In this document: in pieces, positions 35,432 to 44,844 of the stretch
Layout: the number at the start of each line of letters is the position of its first letter
Position numbering within the stretch: position 1 is the first letter of the stretch
Source of the DNA: Globomyces pollinis-pini
Lineage: Eukaryota; Chytridiomycota; Chytridiomycetes; Rhizophydiales; Globomycetaceae
Assembly: GCA_025399215.1 (NCBI GenBank)
Contig: MU621098.1
Span: 1 to 64,000, forward strand
Reading direction: 5' to 3'
DNA: 64,000 bases
Translations under genes and position numbers: made by a program
The notes under the pieces: generated by a model
The model's database searches: none
Told to the model about the DNA's origin: nothing
The model's input: only the letters and a program-made list of their open reading frames with translations

Positions 35432-36856
35432 ATGATCCAGAACGATGTCTTGACAAACCAACCCGTGGTTTTTGACAACGTATCCATCAACTATCAATTG
35501 TTTACTATATTAGGGATCAGGAATCATTAAAGCGGGATTTGCCGGTGCTGATCAACCAAAATCTTATTTACCTTCAATGTTGTCTATCTTATCTCTCATT
35601 CTAGTGTCGGCAAACCTAAACATACAAGAGTCATGGCTGGTGCAATCGAAGGTTGGGTTAATTCATTTATCTGATTTATAGGTGATTATTTCATTGGATC
35701 AAAAGCTCAAGAATTGAGAGGTATTTTATCAATCAACTATCCAATGGAACATGGAATTGTCACCAATTGGGCAGATATGGAGCGCATTTGGCAACATATT
35801 TACACTGAAGAACTCAATATTTTATCAGAGGAGGTAAATTGTAATGGATTAATCAAAGCATCCTGTTCTTTTAACTGAAGCACCACACAACTCAAAGGCT
35901 AATCGAGATCAATCAGCTCAAGTGTTTTTCGAGACATTTAATGTCCCAGCCATCTATTTCTCTATTCAAGCCGTACTCTCTTTGTATGCATCTGGAAGAA
36001 CAACTGGCTTGGTTCTCGATATCGGGGATGGAGTCACACACACAGTACCTGTTTATGAAGGTTTTGCTACACAAAATGCTATAAAGAGGTAACATACTTG
36101 AGAAGATTGATATCAGGATCGATTTAGCTGGACGGTATTTCTATGCAAAAGTTTATTGAATATAGAGACATCACATCATATCTTCAAATTCTTTTACGAA
36201 AACAGGGATATGTATTTGAAAGTACTGCAGAATTCGAAATAGTACGAATCTTGAAAGAAAAAACGTGTTTTATATCTTTAAATCCCACAAAAGATGAGAA
36301 AGAATTATCATCAAGATTGGAAGGATATACCTTGCCCGACGGAAAAACCATTAAACTCGGATATGAAAGATCAAGAGCACCAGAGATTTTATTCAACCCA
36401 CATATTATAGGTTCTGAATCCCGAGGAGTTCATCAAATGGTTTTAGATTCCATTGGTAGAGTAGATCTGGATTTAAGAAAATCACTGTTTTCTAATATTA
36501 TACTATCAGGTGGAACAACACTTACAAAAGGTAATGCTACAAGTCATTGTTTAAACACTAGGTAACAAGGTTTGTTCATTGTAGATTCTTTAAGGTACTT
36601 GATTCACATTGTATAACCATTTTTAGGATTTGGTGATCGTCTGTTGAGTGAAATGAAAAAGGCTGCTTTTAAAGAGACCAAAATCAAAATATTTGCTCCA
36701 CCAGAACGTAAATATTCGACTTGGATTGGAGGGTCTATTTTAGCATCATTAAGTATTACAATCCATGTTTTTATGTTAGGTACATTTAAAAAAATGTGGG
36801 TCTCTGCTGAAGAGTATCAGGAGGACTCTGATATAATACACAAGAAGTTCATGTAA
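35432..36856 (+). CDS. ARP1: Actin-related protein 1 (centractin), dynactin filament subunit
   Basis: Nine exons (introns of 34, 26, 30, 25, 28, 31, 96 and 27 nt) encode 375 aa, the normal Arp1 length. Arp1 forms the short filament of dynactin, the dynein activator. Diagnostic blocks: [98 protein letters not shown] and [26 protein letters not shown] near the N-terminus and the Arp1-type C-terminus separate it from conventional actin. The 96-nt intron (36531-36626) is among the longest in the window. Confidence 0.93.
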
Positions 36857-37065
36857 TGAATAATATAATAGCGATTAACACATCTTTATTCATATTATCT
36901 TATAACCTCCTGTTGTTTGAAAGAAGTTGAAATTTCGAACAGTACTGAGATTAAACGATTATCTGGTTCAAAGATTAAATACATATTGATGTAAAACAAT
37001 TTGATGTTGTTAAAAAGATCCAATATATTCTATCTTTGTTAGATATGCTACTACCCAGATATACA

Positions 37066-37845
37066 CTAATCATTCTCATGACAGCTACCAGCAGCGTGGT
37101 CTTGAACATTAACAGCACCAATGAATTTCCAGCAATTAGGGCAGTAATGCTGTACTTGCTCTAAGGACAGCTTATTGTGTAAATCAATTAATTCTTTTGA
37201 TGGTCCAATCTCGGAATCTTTTACAATATTAACTTTTTTGATTTTGTTCTTGTGTATCCAGTTTGAATATAACACTGTTACGTTTCCTTCATAATCAAAC
37301 ATCCATTTATGTCTATCATAATCATCTTCAAGATCTTCATGTAGAAGGACACCATTCTGAGGAGAAAAGAGCACATCACGAGGAATAAGCTCTGATCGAC
37401 TAAGAGGTATGATATGGGCAGCTACTAAATTCGCAGTCAGACCAGTTGCAATGCAACAAATGTCTCTATCGACAAGATCCTTCCTAAAAATTTTCTGTAA
37501 TCCCTTATTTCGATCAGTATGTCTTCCCGTAGCACATCGACCACTAAGTGATTGTGATTTACAAGATATTGTTGTAACTGATGACTTTGGCGATAATAAT
37601 GCTACTATTAAAACTTTATCAAATTCACCTCTGTTTTGAGCTTGAAGTGTATTATCATAATTTTTCTGTGCTCCTGCTAGAATATCAGAGCATCGTATAC
37701 CTTCATCTTTGAGGTCTTTATACGTAACACCTATTGGTAATATCAAACTACCCTCTAAATAGTCATTGATTCTTTTCTCTGCTTTTCGAAGACTCTCTCT
37801 TGCTTCTCGAAGTCCAATTGTAATTTCTTCAATTGTATTTGGCAT
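37066..37845 (-). CDS. HNH endonuclease-domain protein
   Basis: A single exon encodes 259 aa. An N-terminal helical stretch (residues 1-90) precedes an HNH module: RDICCIATGLTANLVAAHIIPLSR, then VLFSPQNGVLLHEDLEDDYDRHKWMF, with the paired His residues and Asn expected of the fungal HNH_2 type. The C-terminus has a zinc-ribbon-like CPNCWKFIGAVNVQDHAAGSC. Such proteins are common in fungi and their function is unknown. Only 53 bp separates its start from the divergent pseudouridine synthase start. It has no introns, in contrast to almost all neighbours, which could mean recent gain. Confidence 0.8.
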   Translation of the reverse strand: MPNTIEEITIGLREARESLRKAEKRINDYLEGSLILPIGVTYKDLKDEGIRCSDILAGAQKNYDNTLQAQNRGEFDKVLIVALLSPKSSVTTISCKSQSLSGRCATGRHTDRNKGLQKIFRKDLVDRDICCIATGLTANLVAAHIIPLSRSELIPRDVLFSPQNGVLLHEDLEDDYDRHKWMFDYEGNVTVLYSNWIHKNKIKKVNIVKDSEIGPSKELIDLHNKLSLEQVQHYCPNCWKFIGAVNVQDHAAGSCHEND

Positions 37846-37898
37846 TATTTTAGTTGATTTTGTTACAAAATTCTATCAAATTTTCCATAAAAACCAAG

Positions 37899-39323
37899 AT
37901 GAATGAAGAAACTACGAAATTGAATTTAGTAGAAAATCCCATAGACAATTCCACAGATTTGACGATACAAAACCCGAGAAAGAGACGGATTGGAAAGAAA
38001 GAACCTCCATTATCAAAAAAGAAACGAGCAGAACCTAATGCAGCAAAACCAGAGTACTTCTTTACAAATGGTATTTAATAATTGATAGTTTTTATACTAA
38101 GAATTACGAAAGGTGAAGCCATATTACTTTATTTATCAAACTGTAAATCAAAGAGGTTATCTGATTCTAGTATGCTAAAGAGAGATGGATTAATATGACA
38201 ATCTATGGATTATTTGAGAAAGAGTTTAATGGTAATCGAATTAATACTAATCAACTATTTTAGATAGATTACCATCTCATTATCTGAATTGTATAAAGAA
38301 AGGATTGATAACAGTAAATGGATGTCAAGTATCCCCAGACTACATCATCAAAAATTCAGACTTGATTGAAAATCGAATTCATCGACATGAACCACCAGTC
38401 CTTGCTTCTTCAATTGAAATAGTTCAACAAACAGATGACTTGTTGGTGATAAGCAAACCAAGTTCTTTGCCTGTACATCCTACAGGAAGGTATCGACATT
38501 TAACTGCAATCAACATTTTAAAATATGAAATGGGATTTGAGGAATTACATGGTACTGCGATGAATTTTCAATTTTATGTTAGCTGTAAATCGAATTGATC
38601 GATTGACTTCTGGTTTGGTGTTACTTGCATTAAATAAGTCTAAAGCGTCAACAATGATGAAACAGATGCAAGATAGAGCAGTCGAAAAATCGTATCTGGC
38701 AAGAGTAAAAGGAAAATTTCCGTTCGATAGGATTGAATGTAATGAACCAATCAAAACTGCATCACATAAGGTGGGTGTTAACATTGTCTCGTCTGATGGT
38801 AAACCGTCCTCGACGGTCTTTACGTTTATATCATTTAATGGTATTACTTCGCTAGTGAAATGTAATGATAAATTATACTTTGCTGATATTAGGTGAACCC
38901 AAAACAGGCAGAACACATCAAATAAGAGTGCATCTACAATATTTGGGATTTCCAATCGCAAATGATCCACTATATTGTTCTTCTGCGTGGGATGACTCGT
39001 TAAAAGATGGTGCAATATCGCAAGAAGTTTGTAAAGATGTGATTAATAGAGTTACAAATCAAGTATTTGCCGATGAGAAACCTGTTGACGAGGAGTTTGA
39101 AGGCTGTGAAGGGTGTCTAAATGAAAGAATGGATCCTACACCTGAGCAGTTATCAATATGGTTACATGCATTGACTTACAAATCCAAAGATTGGCAGTAT
39201 GAGACTAAATATCCATCTTGGGCTGAGGATGGCTGGGATGGTGATAAGGAGCTAGAAGAGAGGTTTTGGAAACATGGAGGTTTGTGGGATGGCATTGCTC
39301 CTGGGACATTAACTTCTAGTTGA
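37899..39323 (+). CDS. RluA-family tRNA pseudouridine synthase (PUS9/RPUSD2-like)
   Basis: Six exons (introns of 31, 25, 32, 31 and 31 nt) encode 424 aa. A basic nuclear-type N-terminus is followed by [13 protein letters not shown], an S4-like [29 protein letters not shown], the catalytic block [19 protein letters not shown] (catalytic Asp in RID), [11 protein letters not shown], and [34 protein letters not shown] and the length fit the PUS8/PUS9-RPUSD2 group, which modifies tRNA uridine 32. The intron inside ...SLVKC/EPKTGR is required to keep the last block in frame. The exact paralogue is uncertain. Confidence 0.85.
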
Positions 39324-40089
39324 AGGATGAACTACATAAATAAAGCGAATTTACGTGAAGGCGTTTCATTGCAAGGAAGACTATTACATAAACAATGTGG
39401 TGCTGTCTTTGACCAACACACTGCGCTTCAAGTCATCTGTTACACCAAATTGCTGGTAGCAAAGAGGATTGCTTGACATACCGCACTAAAGGTAATGCAG
39501 CATAAGCAAGGACTTTGCGCTTCAAAGGAGTGAATTATGAGTGTTCTTCATGTGCAGTTTGCAGAATCGCAAATGAGAACTTTAAAAACCGTGTGTTAAA
39601 ACTTATGGCTGTTAAGCATGTGTAAAACAGTTCAAAGGTTATTGAATCACTATGCCAGAAAAGTATACCCCAGTCGTGAATTGCGAAGATTTAAATTAGG
39701 CTTTCTATGGAAGCTGTAATCAAATAATACCTCTAGTTGGCACTCTTTGAATAATGAACCAACAAACGACCATGTATTTAACCTCATGGCTATTGAAACA
39801 CCTCACAGTCACACATTGACTTCATATGGTAACAATATTTGTTGATTTATAAAACCAAGAGAAATAACGAGAAACAGCAAATACAACTTCAACTCTTTAT
39901 AATGTTCTGAAAAGATACATCGAGAAGACGACCAAAGGAGCTACAATTGTGCCAATACGTTTAACTATGTGTATCACCAAAATAGAACATGCATTGTGGA
40001 ACAATCCGCCAAAAAACAGGTCGTGCAACCAAAGACGTGATATAAATTGACATCAAAAACGATATTTCCTTCAACACAGACTCTGAAAA
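39324..40089. other. Intergenic region before the deiminase gene
   Basis: These 766 bp contain no sustained frame or recognisable RNA. The last 70 bp hold a TATA-like box (listed). This is longer than typical spacing in this window and marks the start of the gene-poorer 39-46.7 kb tract. Confidence 0.5.
40041..40047 (+). promoter_or_regulatory. TATA-like box
   Basis: TATAAAT lies 43-49 bp upstream of the deiminase ATG, followed by a short pyrimidine-containing leader. It is the expected distance for a TATA promoter with a short 5' leader. TATA-like strings are common in AT-rich DNA, so this is suggestive only. Confidence 0.35.
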
Positions 40090-41227
40090 ATGGTATCAGC
40101 TCAAGCAATTCTCCTCTCCACATTCTGTTCATTAGCAACTGCAACCGCTGTTTTCAAAAATCCTCTTCCAAACTGGTTAGATGAAACTAGGGAATCTGTT
40201 AATTCCACTCATATCCCAATGGCTGAAAGAGTTTCCAGATTAGCATCTTCAGGAAGAGCTTCTCCAACTACAAAGTTCCGAGTGCCTGCAGAATACGAGC
40301 CCGTTTCAGCAGTTGTTGTTGGTTATGCAGGGTATACCTCTATGTTACAAAAGATTGGGCAAGCTACAACCAACCAAGGTGGAGCTGAATTCTGGGCTGT
40401 AGGCGGCCCAAGCCAGATCTCTGGTGTGCCAAGTTCAAAGTACAGACAGATTGATTTGCCCCTTGATTCAGTTTGGATGCGCGATTATGGTCCAGTAGGA
40501 ATCCGAGAAGATACCAGGGCAGTTTCAGTGATTGATACAGTATATAGGCACTATCGTCAACGGTAAATTAACCACAATTTCTAATTCTAGTGTAAATGAT
40601 GACAAATTACCATCTTCACTTGCAAGTCAACAAGGATTATCTACGTTTAAAATGCCATTGATTTTGGATGGTGGTAACTTTATGGTTGATAGTTATAACA
40701 ACTTGTACATGACCAAACGTACGTACTCTTGGAACGCCGATAAATCTGTCGCTCAAGTGGATGCTTTGTTGAAAGAATACTTTTCAATTAAGAACATTTA
40801 CACTTTTGACTATGCTGGTTTTCCTGGAAATCCTGCTGACGGTACTGGTCACATTGATATGTTCATTAAGCTCCTTAACGACCACACTGTGCTCATCAGT
40901 ACCTCTGATACTCAACCTCAAAAGGGGGTTGCCGAACAAGCTGTTGCGTTTTTCACTGGCAGAACTGCTGCAGATGGTGTCCCTTTCAAGGTCATCACTG
41001 TGAAAGGATGGGTGAAGAATGGTGTTTGGTACACCTATTCCAATTCCTTAATTGTAAATAACGTTGTTATCATGCCATCGTACCGAGGGAGCACAAATGA
41101 AGCTACTGCTATTGCCGCATACAAGAGTGGGATGAGTGGAGTTCAAGTAGTTACAGTTCCTAGCGATGAAAGTATCGTAGCTGGTGGTTCCATCCATTGT
41201 ATTACACAGAACATTCCTGTAGCTTAA
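40090..41227 (+). CDS. Secreted agmatine/peptidyl-arginine deiminase family protein
   Basis: Two exons (28-nt intron) encode 369 aa. An N-terminal signal peptide (MVSAQAILLSTFCSLATATA) is followed by a PF04371-type deiminase: FRVPAEYEPVSAVVVGYAG, the substrate Asp in VWMRDYGPVG (Asp 132), the His/Asp pair in DGTGHIDMFIK, and the nucleophile Cys in GGSIHCITQNIP (Cys 361). The family hydrolyses guanidino groups of agmatine or, in the Porphyromonas enzyme, of peptidyl-arginine. The secretion signal argues for an extracellular substrate, which favours the peptidylarginine or scavenging role over cytosolic polyamine synthesis. Family relatives are mainly bacterial, so transfer is possible. The single intron indicates residence in this genome. 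Confidence 0.87.
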
Positions 41228-41717
41228 TTCCAATAAACTTAGATTTGGGTAAACTCTGGATTTGCAATGTATGAGAATATTTGTGATTTTAATTCTGACC
41301 TTGAATAAGTTTGAGCATAATGACAACGTCTAGTCCTAAATCTAAGCAATTCAACTTATTTGATTATTGCTCCATAGTATTGGAATGGAATTCTTTTTTC
41401 AGTGGGAACGAAGTTGAAATCCTGAGTATGGTTGTTTCTGAAACCATATACATTCCCAAACTGTTATTTTGTTTCCCCAAACAGTATTTTTTGAGTCAAA
41501 TCAATAGAATTTGCTAGAAGCTTCAAGAAAAAAACTTGTTTGGCCAATAAAAATTGTAATGACGTGGAAGTCTGTGTCCCAACTGTTTTGAAAAAGTATT
41601 TATACTGGACAAGGTTGAATTTCACCTGAAAACAGTAATTTCGGTCTGAAAACAACTTGTGAAATCTTCAAAAACGTAACCCAATAATCAAGCACCCAAA
41701 TTAAACATTAAGCCTGT
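41228..41717. other. Intergenic region upstream of bZIP-1
   Basis: These 490 bp include one 66-codon plus-strand frame (41320-41517) with no recognisable features, and a TGAGTCA site. It probably holds the 3' end of the deiminase transcript and the bZIP-1 promoter. Confidence 0.45.
41492..41498. promoter_or_regulatory. Candidate AP-1/Gcn4-type site (TGAGTCA) before bZIP-1
   Basis: A perfect TGAGTCA lies about 220 bp upstream of the bZIP-1 start. This is the classical half-site pair for Gcn4/AP-1 basic-leucine-zipper dimers. Chance occurrence in 64 kb is expected several times, so the significance rests on the parallel site before bZIP-2. Confidence 0.3.
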
Positions 41718-42431
41718 ATGTCTCCATCAGATTTCGATGCTGACTACAAAATTAGCAAAAGTCCACTATCATTAATCAACAAAGATAAACTAGATGTCTT
41801 ACTTAGCCTTCCATTAACCACTTCTGTTTCCAATGAGACCAATAATTTCAATGATTTCTTAATGAAGATGGATAACCCTGTCTCTACCAATGATCAATCC
41901 TTCTACTTGAACGATCCCTTTTCTCAAACTTATAAATCACATTACCTTCCGCAGCCATCAAATCAAGCCAATTATCCACATGTATTTGACGTTCCAAGGT
42001 ATTGGAATCATAATCGTTCTGACTCCATCTGTTCGTCTATCGGGGACTTTATGAACACCGAACGTTACCCTCTGTTCTTGAATAACAATATACAAAATGT
42101 ACCGAGCAAGAAGGATCAATACGTGGAAAACGACACTGACATCTTCCAAAACTTCATCAATTGGGAAAATACCGAAGGTTACACAGATGCTCAAGTGGTT
42201 GCAAGGGGGACCGTAAGCAAAACAAGCAAAGTCACTCAGTTGAACAAAAACATACTAGCAGAGCGCCGAAAGAGAAATACAGAAGCGGCACGTCGGTCAA
42301 GGGAAAGGAAAGAGAAGTATTTATCTAATCTACAAAAACAGTTGGAAGTGTCCCAGACTATTGTAAAGCAATTGGAAGAGCAGGTAACTGCTCTAGAGCT
42401 GGAAAGACTATGTTGGAGTAAATCAGAGTAA
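41718..42431 (+). CDS. bZIP transcription factor 1
   Basis: A single exon encodes 237 aa. Residues about 1-160 are acidic/Asn/Ser-rich (FNDFLMKMDNPVS, TDIFQNFINWENTEGY), which suits an activation domain. The C-terminal bZIP begins at about residue 176: the basic region RRKRNTEAARRSRERKEK has the N-x-x-A-A-x-x-S-R signature, followed by a Leu/Val heptad zipper (LQKQLEVSQTIVKQLEEQVTALELERL) that ends the protein. The compact C-terminal location is Gcn4-like. It is followed in tandem by a second bZIP gene. The targets are unknown. Confidence 0.88.
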   Translation: MSPSDFDADYKISKSPLSLINKDKLDVLLSLPLTTSVSNETNNFNDFLMKMDNPVSTNDQSFYLNDPFSQTYKSHYLPQPSNQANYPHVFDVPRYWNHNRSDSICSSIGDFMNTERYPLFLNNNIQNVPSKKDQYVENDTDIFQNFINWENTEGYTDAQVVARGTVSKTSKVTQLNKNILAERRKRNTEAARRSRERKEKYLSNLQKQLEVSQTIVKQLEEQVTALELERLCWSKSE

Positions 42432-42803
42432 TATATTTTTTGAATTGGAAAATATCTTTTCTATGATTTTGACTAAGTTCGTTATATCATGAAATAGAAA
42501 CATAGATAAACGACTCATAGTTGAAATTCTCAAGTATAATCGATCGATCACGTCATTTTCTATGACTAGCCCCAGTAATTTCCAAACTGAATAACAAGCA
42601 CTGGACGGCCGTTGGCCAAAAGATAGAATGATTGAGGTCAAGGACAAGCAAGTGCGGCTGAGTCAAGATCAATCTTTTTTGAAGCTTAGGGGTGTTATTG
42701 GACACAGACCCTACACCCCCTGTAGATATGTGTCATTCAAATCAGTGGCAACCAAAGTCGATGCTAGACATTTAAAGGAGATCTAAGAATCTTTAATCAT
42801 TTG
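42432..42803. other. Intergenic region between the bZIP genes
   Basis: These 372 bp carry no gene. They contain a C-run-rich stretch (ACACCCCC near 42714) and a perfect TGAGTCA at 42659-42665. They probably contain the promoter of bZIP-2. Confidence 0.45.
42659..42665. promoter_or_regulatory. Candidate AP-1/Gcn4-type site (TGAGTCA) before bZIP-2
   Basis: A perfect TGAGTCA lies about 140 bp upstream of the bZIP-2 start. With the site before bZIP-1 it suggests auto- or cross-regulation by these factors. This is inference; no binding data are visible. Confidence 0.32.
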
Positions 42804-43708
42804 ATGATTACTTCAATCGCACAACGTGAGCCCATTCTCCCTTCCTTGGACACAGTTCCTCAACCACTTCGTAACACTGAAGATTTGGGAAAGTTTGACC
42901 TGTTGCTCAACGTTACATCATCAGCATTGAATGAGTACAACTTGGATTTCACTCAGAACCCTTACATCCCTCAATGGCTGACGGCCAATAAGACTGGTTT
43001 GATGGAGGTAAATCATCCTTACGACAACCAAACCAGTGCACAAGTCTTTATGGATGAAAACACATTTCCTTTAAACTGCAACTTTGAAGGCTTAGCAGAT
43101 CCTGCTCTCCAGACAATATTACCCGAGTCAAATCATCCCAATCCCCAACAACAAGCTTCTATCCAATTAACCAGTAGACGTGGTTCAAATGCTTCATTCA
43201 CGTCAGATATATTTGATCTCTGTATGTATTCAACCAATAAGCCCGTTACTAGAAGAGGATCTGTCCCTTCTTTGGTGGGTCTTACCAATACTGCTAGCTT
43301 TCCAAACGTGAATTATTCGCTGCAAGATAATTCTTTGAATGGCGAGTTGGTTCACCAAATCTATCAAAATCCGAGTACATATGACTTTCCAGAACCAATT
43401 GGTTTGTTTGGGGATCAGGTAAAATTAGATTCATCTTTAACTAGAAGGGAGTGAATCTAACTTCACAAAGGACTCACTCCGATTCCCAACGTCAGTTGCA
43501 GGACTATGCACGTAATGTTATCGAAGATAAGCATAACAAACGACGGAGAAACACGGAGTCAGCTCGTCGATCACGTCTGAAAAAGATCGCAGAACTAGAA
43601 GATTTGAGGAGGAAGTTAAGAGAATCTTACAAGAAACAGCGACTTCTAGAAGAAGAATTGGAAGCCCTGAAGCAAGAGAAAGCGGCTTGGATCATGCATC
43701 ATGCATAA
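42804..43708 (+). CDS. bZIP transcription factor 2
   Basis: Two exons (26-nt intron just before the DNA-binding region) encode 292 aa. The N-terminal 200 residues are Pro/Asn/Ser-rich, with two RRGS motifs (SRRGSNAS and TRRGSVPS), which are candidate PKA sites. The bZIP at the very C-terminus has the basic region KRRRNTESARRSRLKKIAE (again N-x-x-[AS]-A-x-x-S-R) and a zipper from LEDLRRKLRESYKKQRLLEEELEALKQEKAAW. The similarity of basic region and layout to the preceding gene indicates an old tandem duplication. The start is the second of two adjacent candidate codons (ATGATTACT). Confidence 0.87.
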
Positions 43709-44091
43709 CTCTCTTGAATGATTTAATAAAGATTTTGCACCTATCCAAAGTTGAAAGTTCTGGATACAATTTAATTGAGTTTCACAGAGTACTGCTAAAG
43801 CTACTCACCCTAATACTAAGCAATCACAAGGGAAGATGAAGAGACTTCATCACTAGAAAATGGCAGATACGGACATTTGTTGGCCGTTGAGCCGGTTCTC
43901 TAAAACGCCCGTAACAACCGTAGATTAAATATATTGGTTCGATCAGCCGCTTTGATAACATGTTGCGAATATTCAATTAACCGCATTGGTCCATCAATGG
44001 GCAGACCCCATGTCAATCATCACGTAATTTTTTTATAGCAATTACTTTTAGGATATAATCTTCTCTATTTCATTTCTTGTAACTTCCAAAA
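43709..44091. other. Intergenic region
   Basis: These 383 bp separate bZIP-2 from the next plus-strand gene. I see no coding or RNA signal. Confidence 0.45.
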
Positions 44092-44844
44092 ATGTATCTT
44101 CACGAATCTTTCAAACTCAAAACCCCATCCAAGGCTAGCTTAACTAGTGACGAGTCTGCTCTTGCTACCAGCCCGCTTTCCGAGATCGCTAGCATATCCT
44201 CTGGGACATCTACATTGTATGATATAAACCAAGTTTCCCCAGATGTTCTTAGCATTACTACTTGCACCGATAGCCAAGCAAATAACTTATCAAAACTAGC
44301 CTCCAAGACACCAGCATCTGTTGAAAAAACAGTGAGCTACGAGGTTGAACGATCTTACAAGACTGCTGAAGTATCTCAGGATATCCGAGACTTATTTACG
44401 TTATCGAAGAAAGGCATCTCTGACAATCCATCTCAAAAGAAGAAAGAAATCCAACAATTGCTGAAGAACTTTAGAAAACACAAACTTCGGTTTACTGCCC
44501 AGCTACACAAACTCGAAGATTCTCAACAAGATTGTAAGATCATTTGTGCCATACCCAAGAAGAAACACATTTCCTTCACCTTGTCATCTGAGCGCATAAA
44601 GGGCCACAAAATGCGGCCAGCGCATCACCGTCCAATTAAATCACATGAAACAAGTGACACTCAAACATCAAATTTTATCCAACACAGAATACGCAAAGGA
44701 TATGGCTCGGATCTGATCGAGACCCCTACGGAGAAGGTCAGACGTTTGCATCTCCTAGCTTATCGGTTGAAGGTATCAGAGGACAAGCTTAGGCAGATTC
44801 AAAAGACCTTGGACCAACTGCGAATGCGAACAAAATCCAAGTAA
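44092..44844 (+). CDS. Unknown Ser/Thr-rich protein with C-terminal coiled coil
   Basis: A single exon encodes 250 aa from a clear ATG. The N-terminal 110 residues are Ser/Thr-rich and probably disordered. The middle is basic (KKKEIQQLLKNFRKHKLRFTAQLHKLED). The C-terminus is a coiled-coil stretch (KVRRLHLLAYRLKVSEDKLRQIQKTLDQL). There is no basic-region signature like that of the two bZIP genes just upstream, no signal peptide and no membrane segment. I do not recognise it. Confidence 0.6.
   Translation: MYLHESFKLKTPSKASLTSDESALATSPLSEIASISSGTSTLYDINQVSPDVLSITTCTDSQANNLSKLASKTPASVEKTVSYEVERSYKTAEVSQDIRDLFTLSKKGISDNPSQKKKEIQQLLKNFRKHKLRFTAQLHKLEDSQQDCKIICAIPKKKHISFTLSSERIKGHKMRPAHHRPIKSHETSDTQTSNFIQHRIRKGYGSDLIETPTEKVRRLHLLAYRLKVSEDKLRQIQKTLDQLRMRTKSK

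Noticed and set aside
41320..41517. 66-codon frame before bZIP-1, a possible Gcn4-style upstream reading frame
   Set aside because: It lies far from the bZIP start, its codons show no conservation signal I can judge, and transcript ends are unknown.
44092..44844. Third tandem bZIP gene
   Set aside because: It has a C-terminal coiled coil but no N-x-x-[AS]-A-x-x-S-R basic region, so it cannot be called a bZIP.
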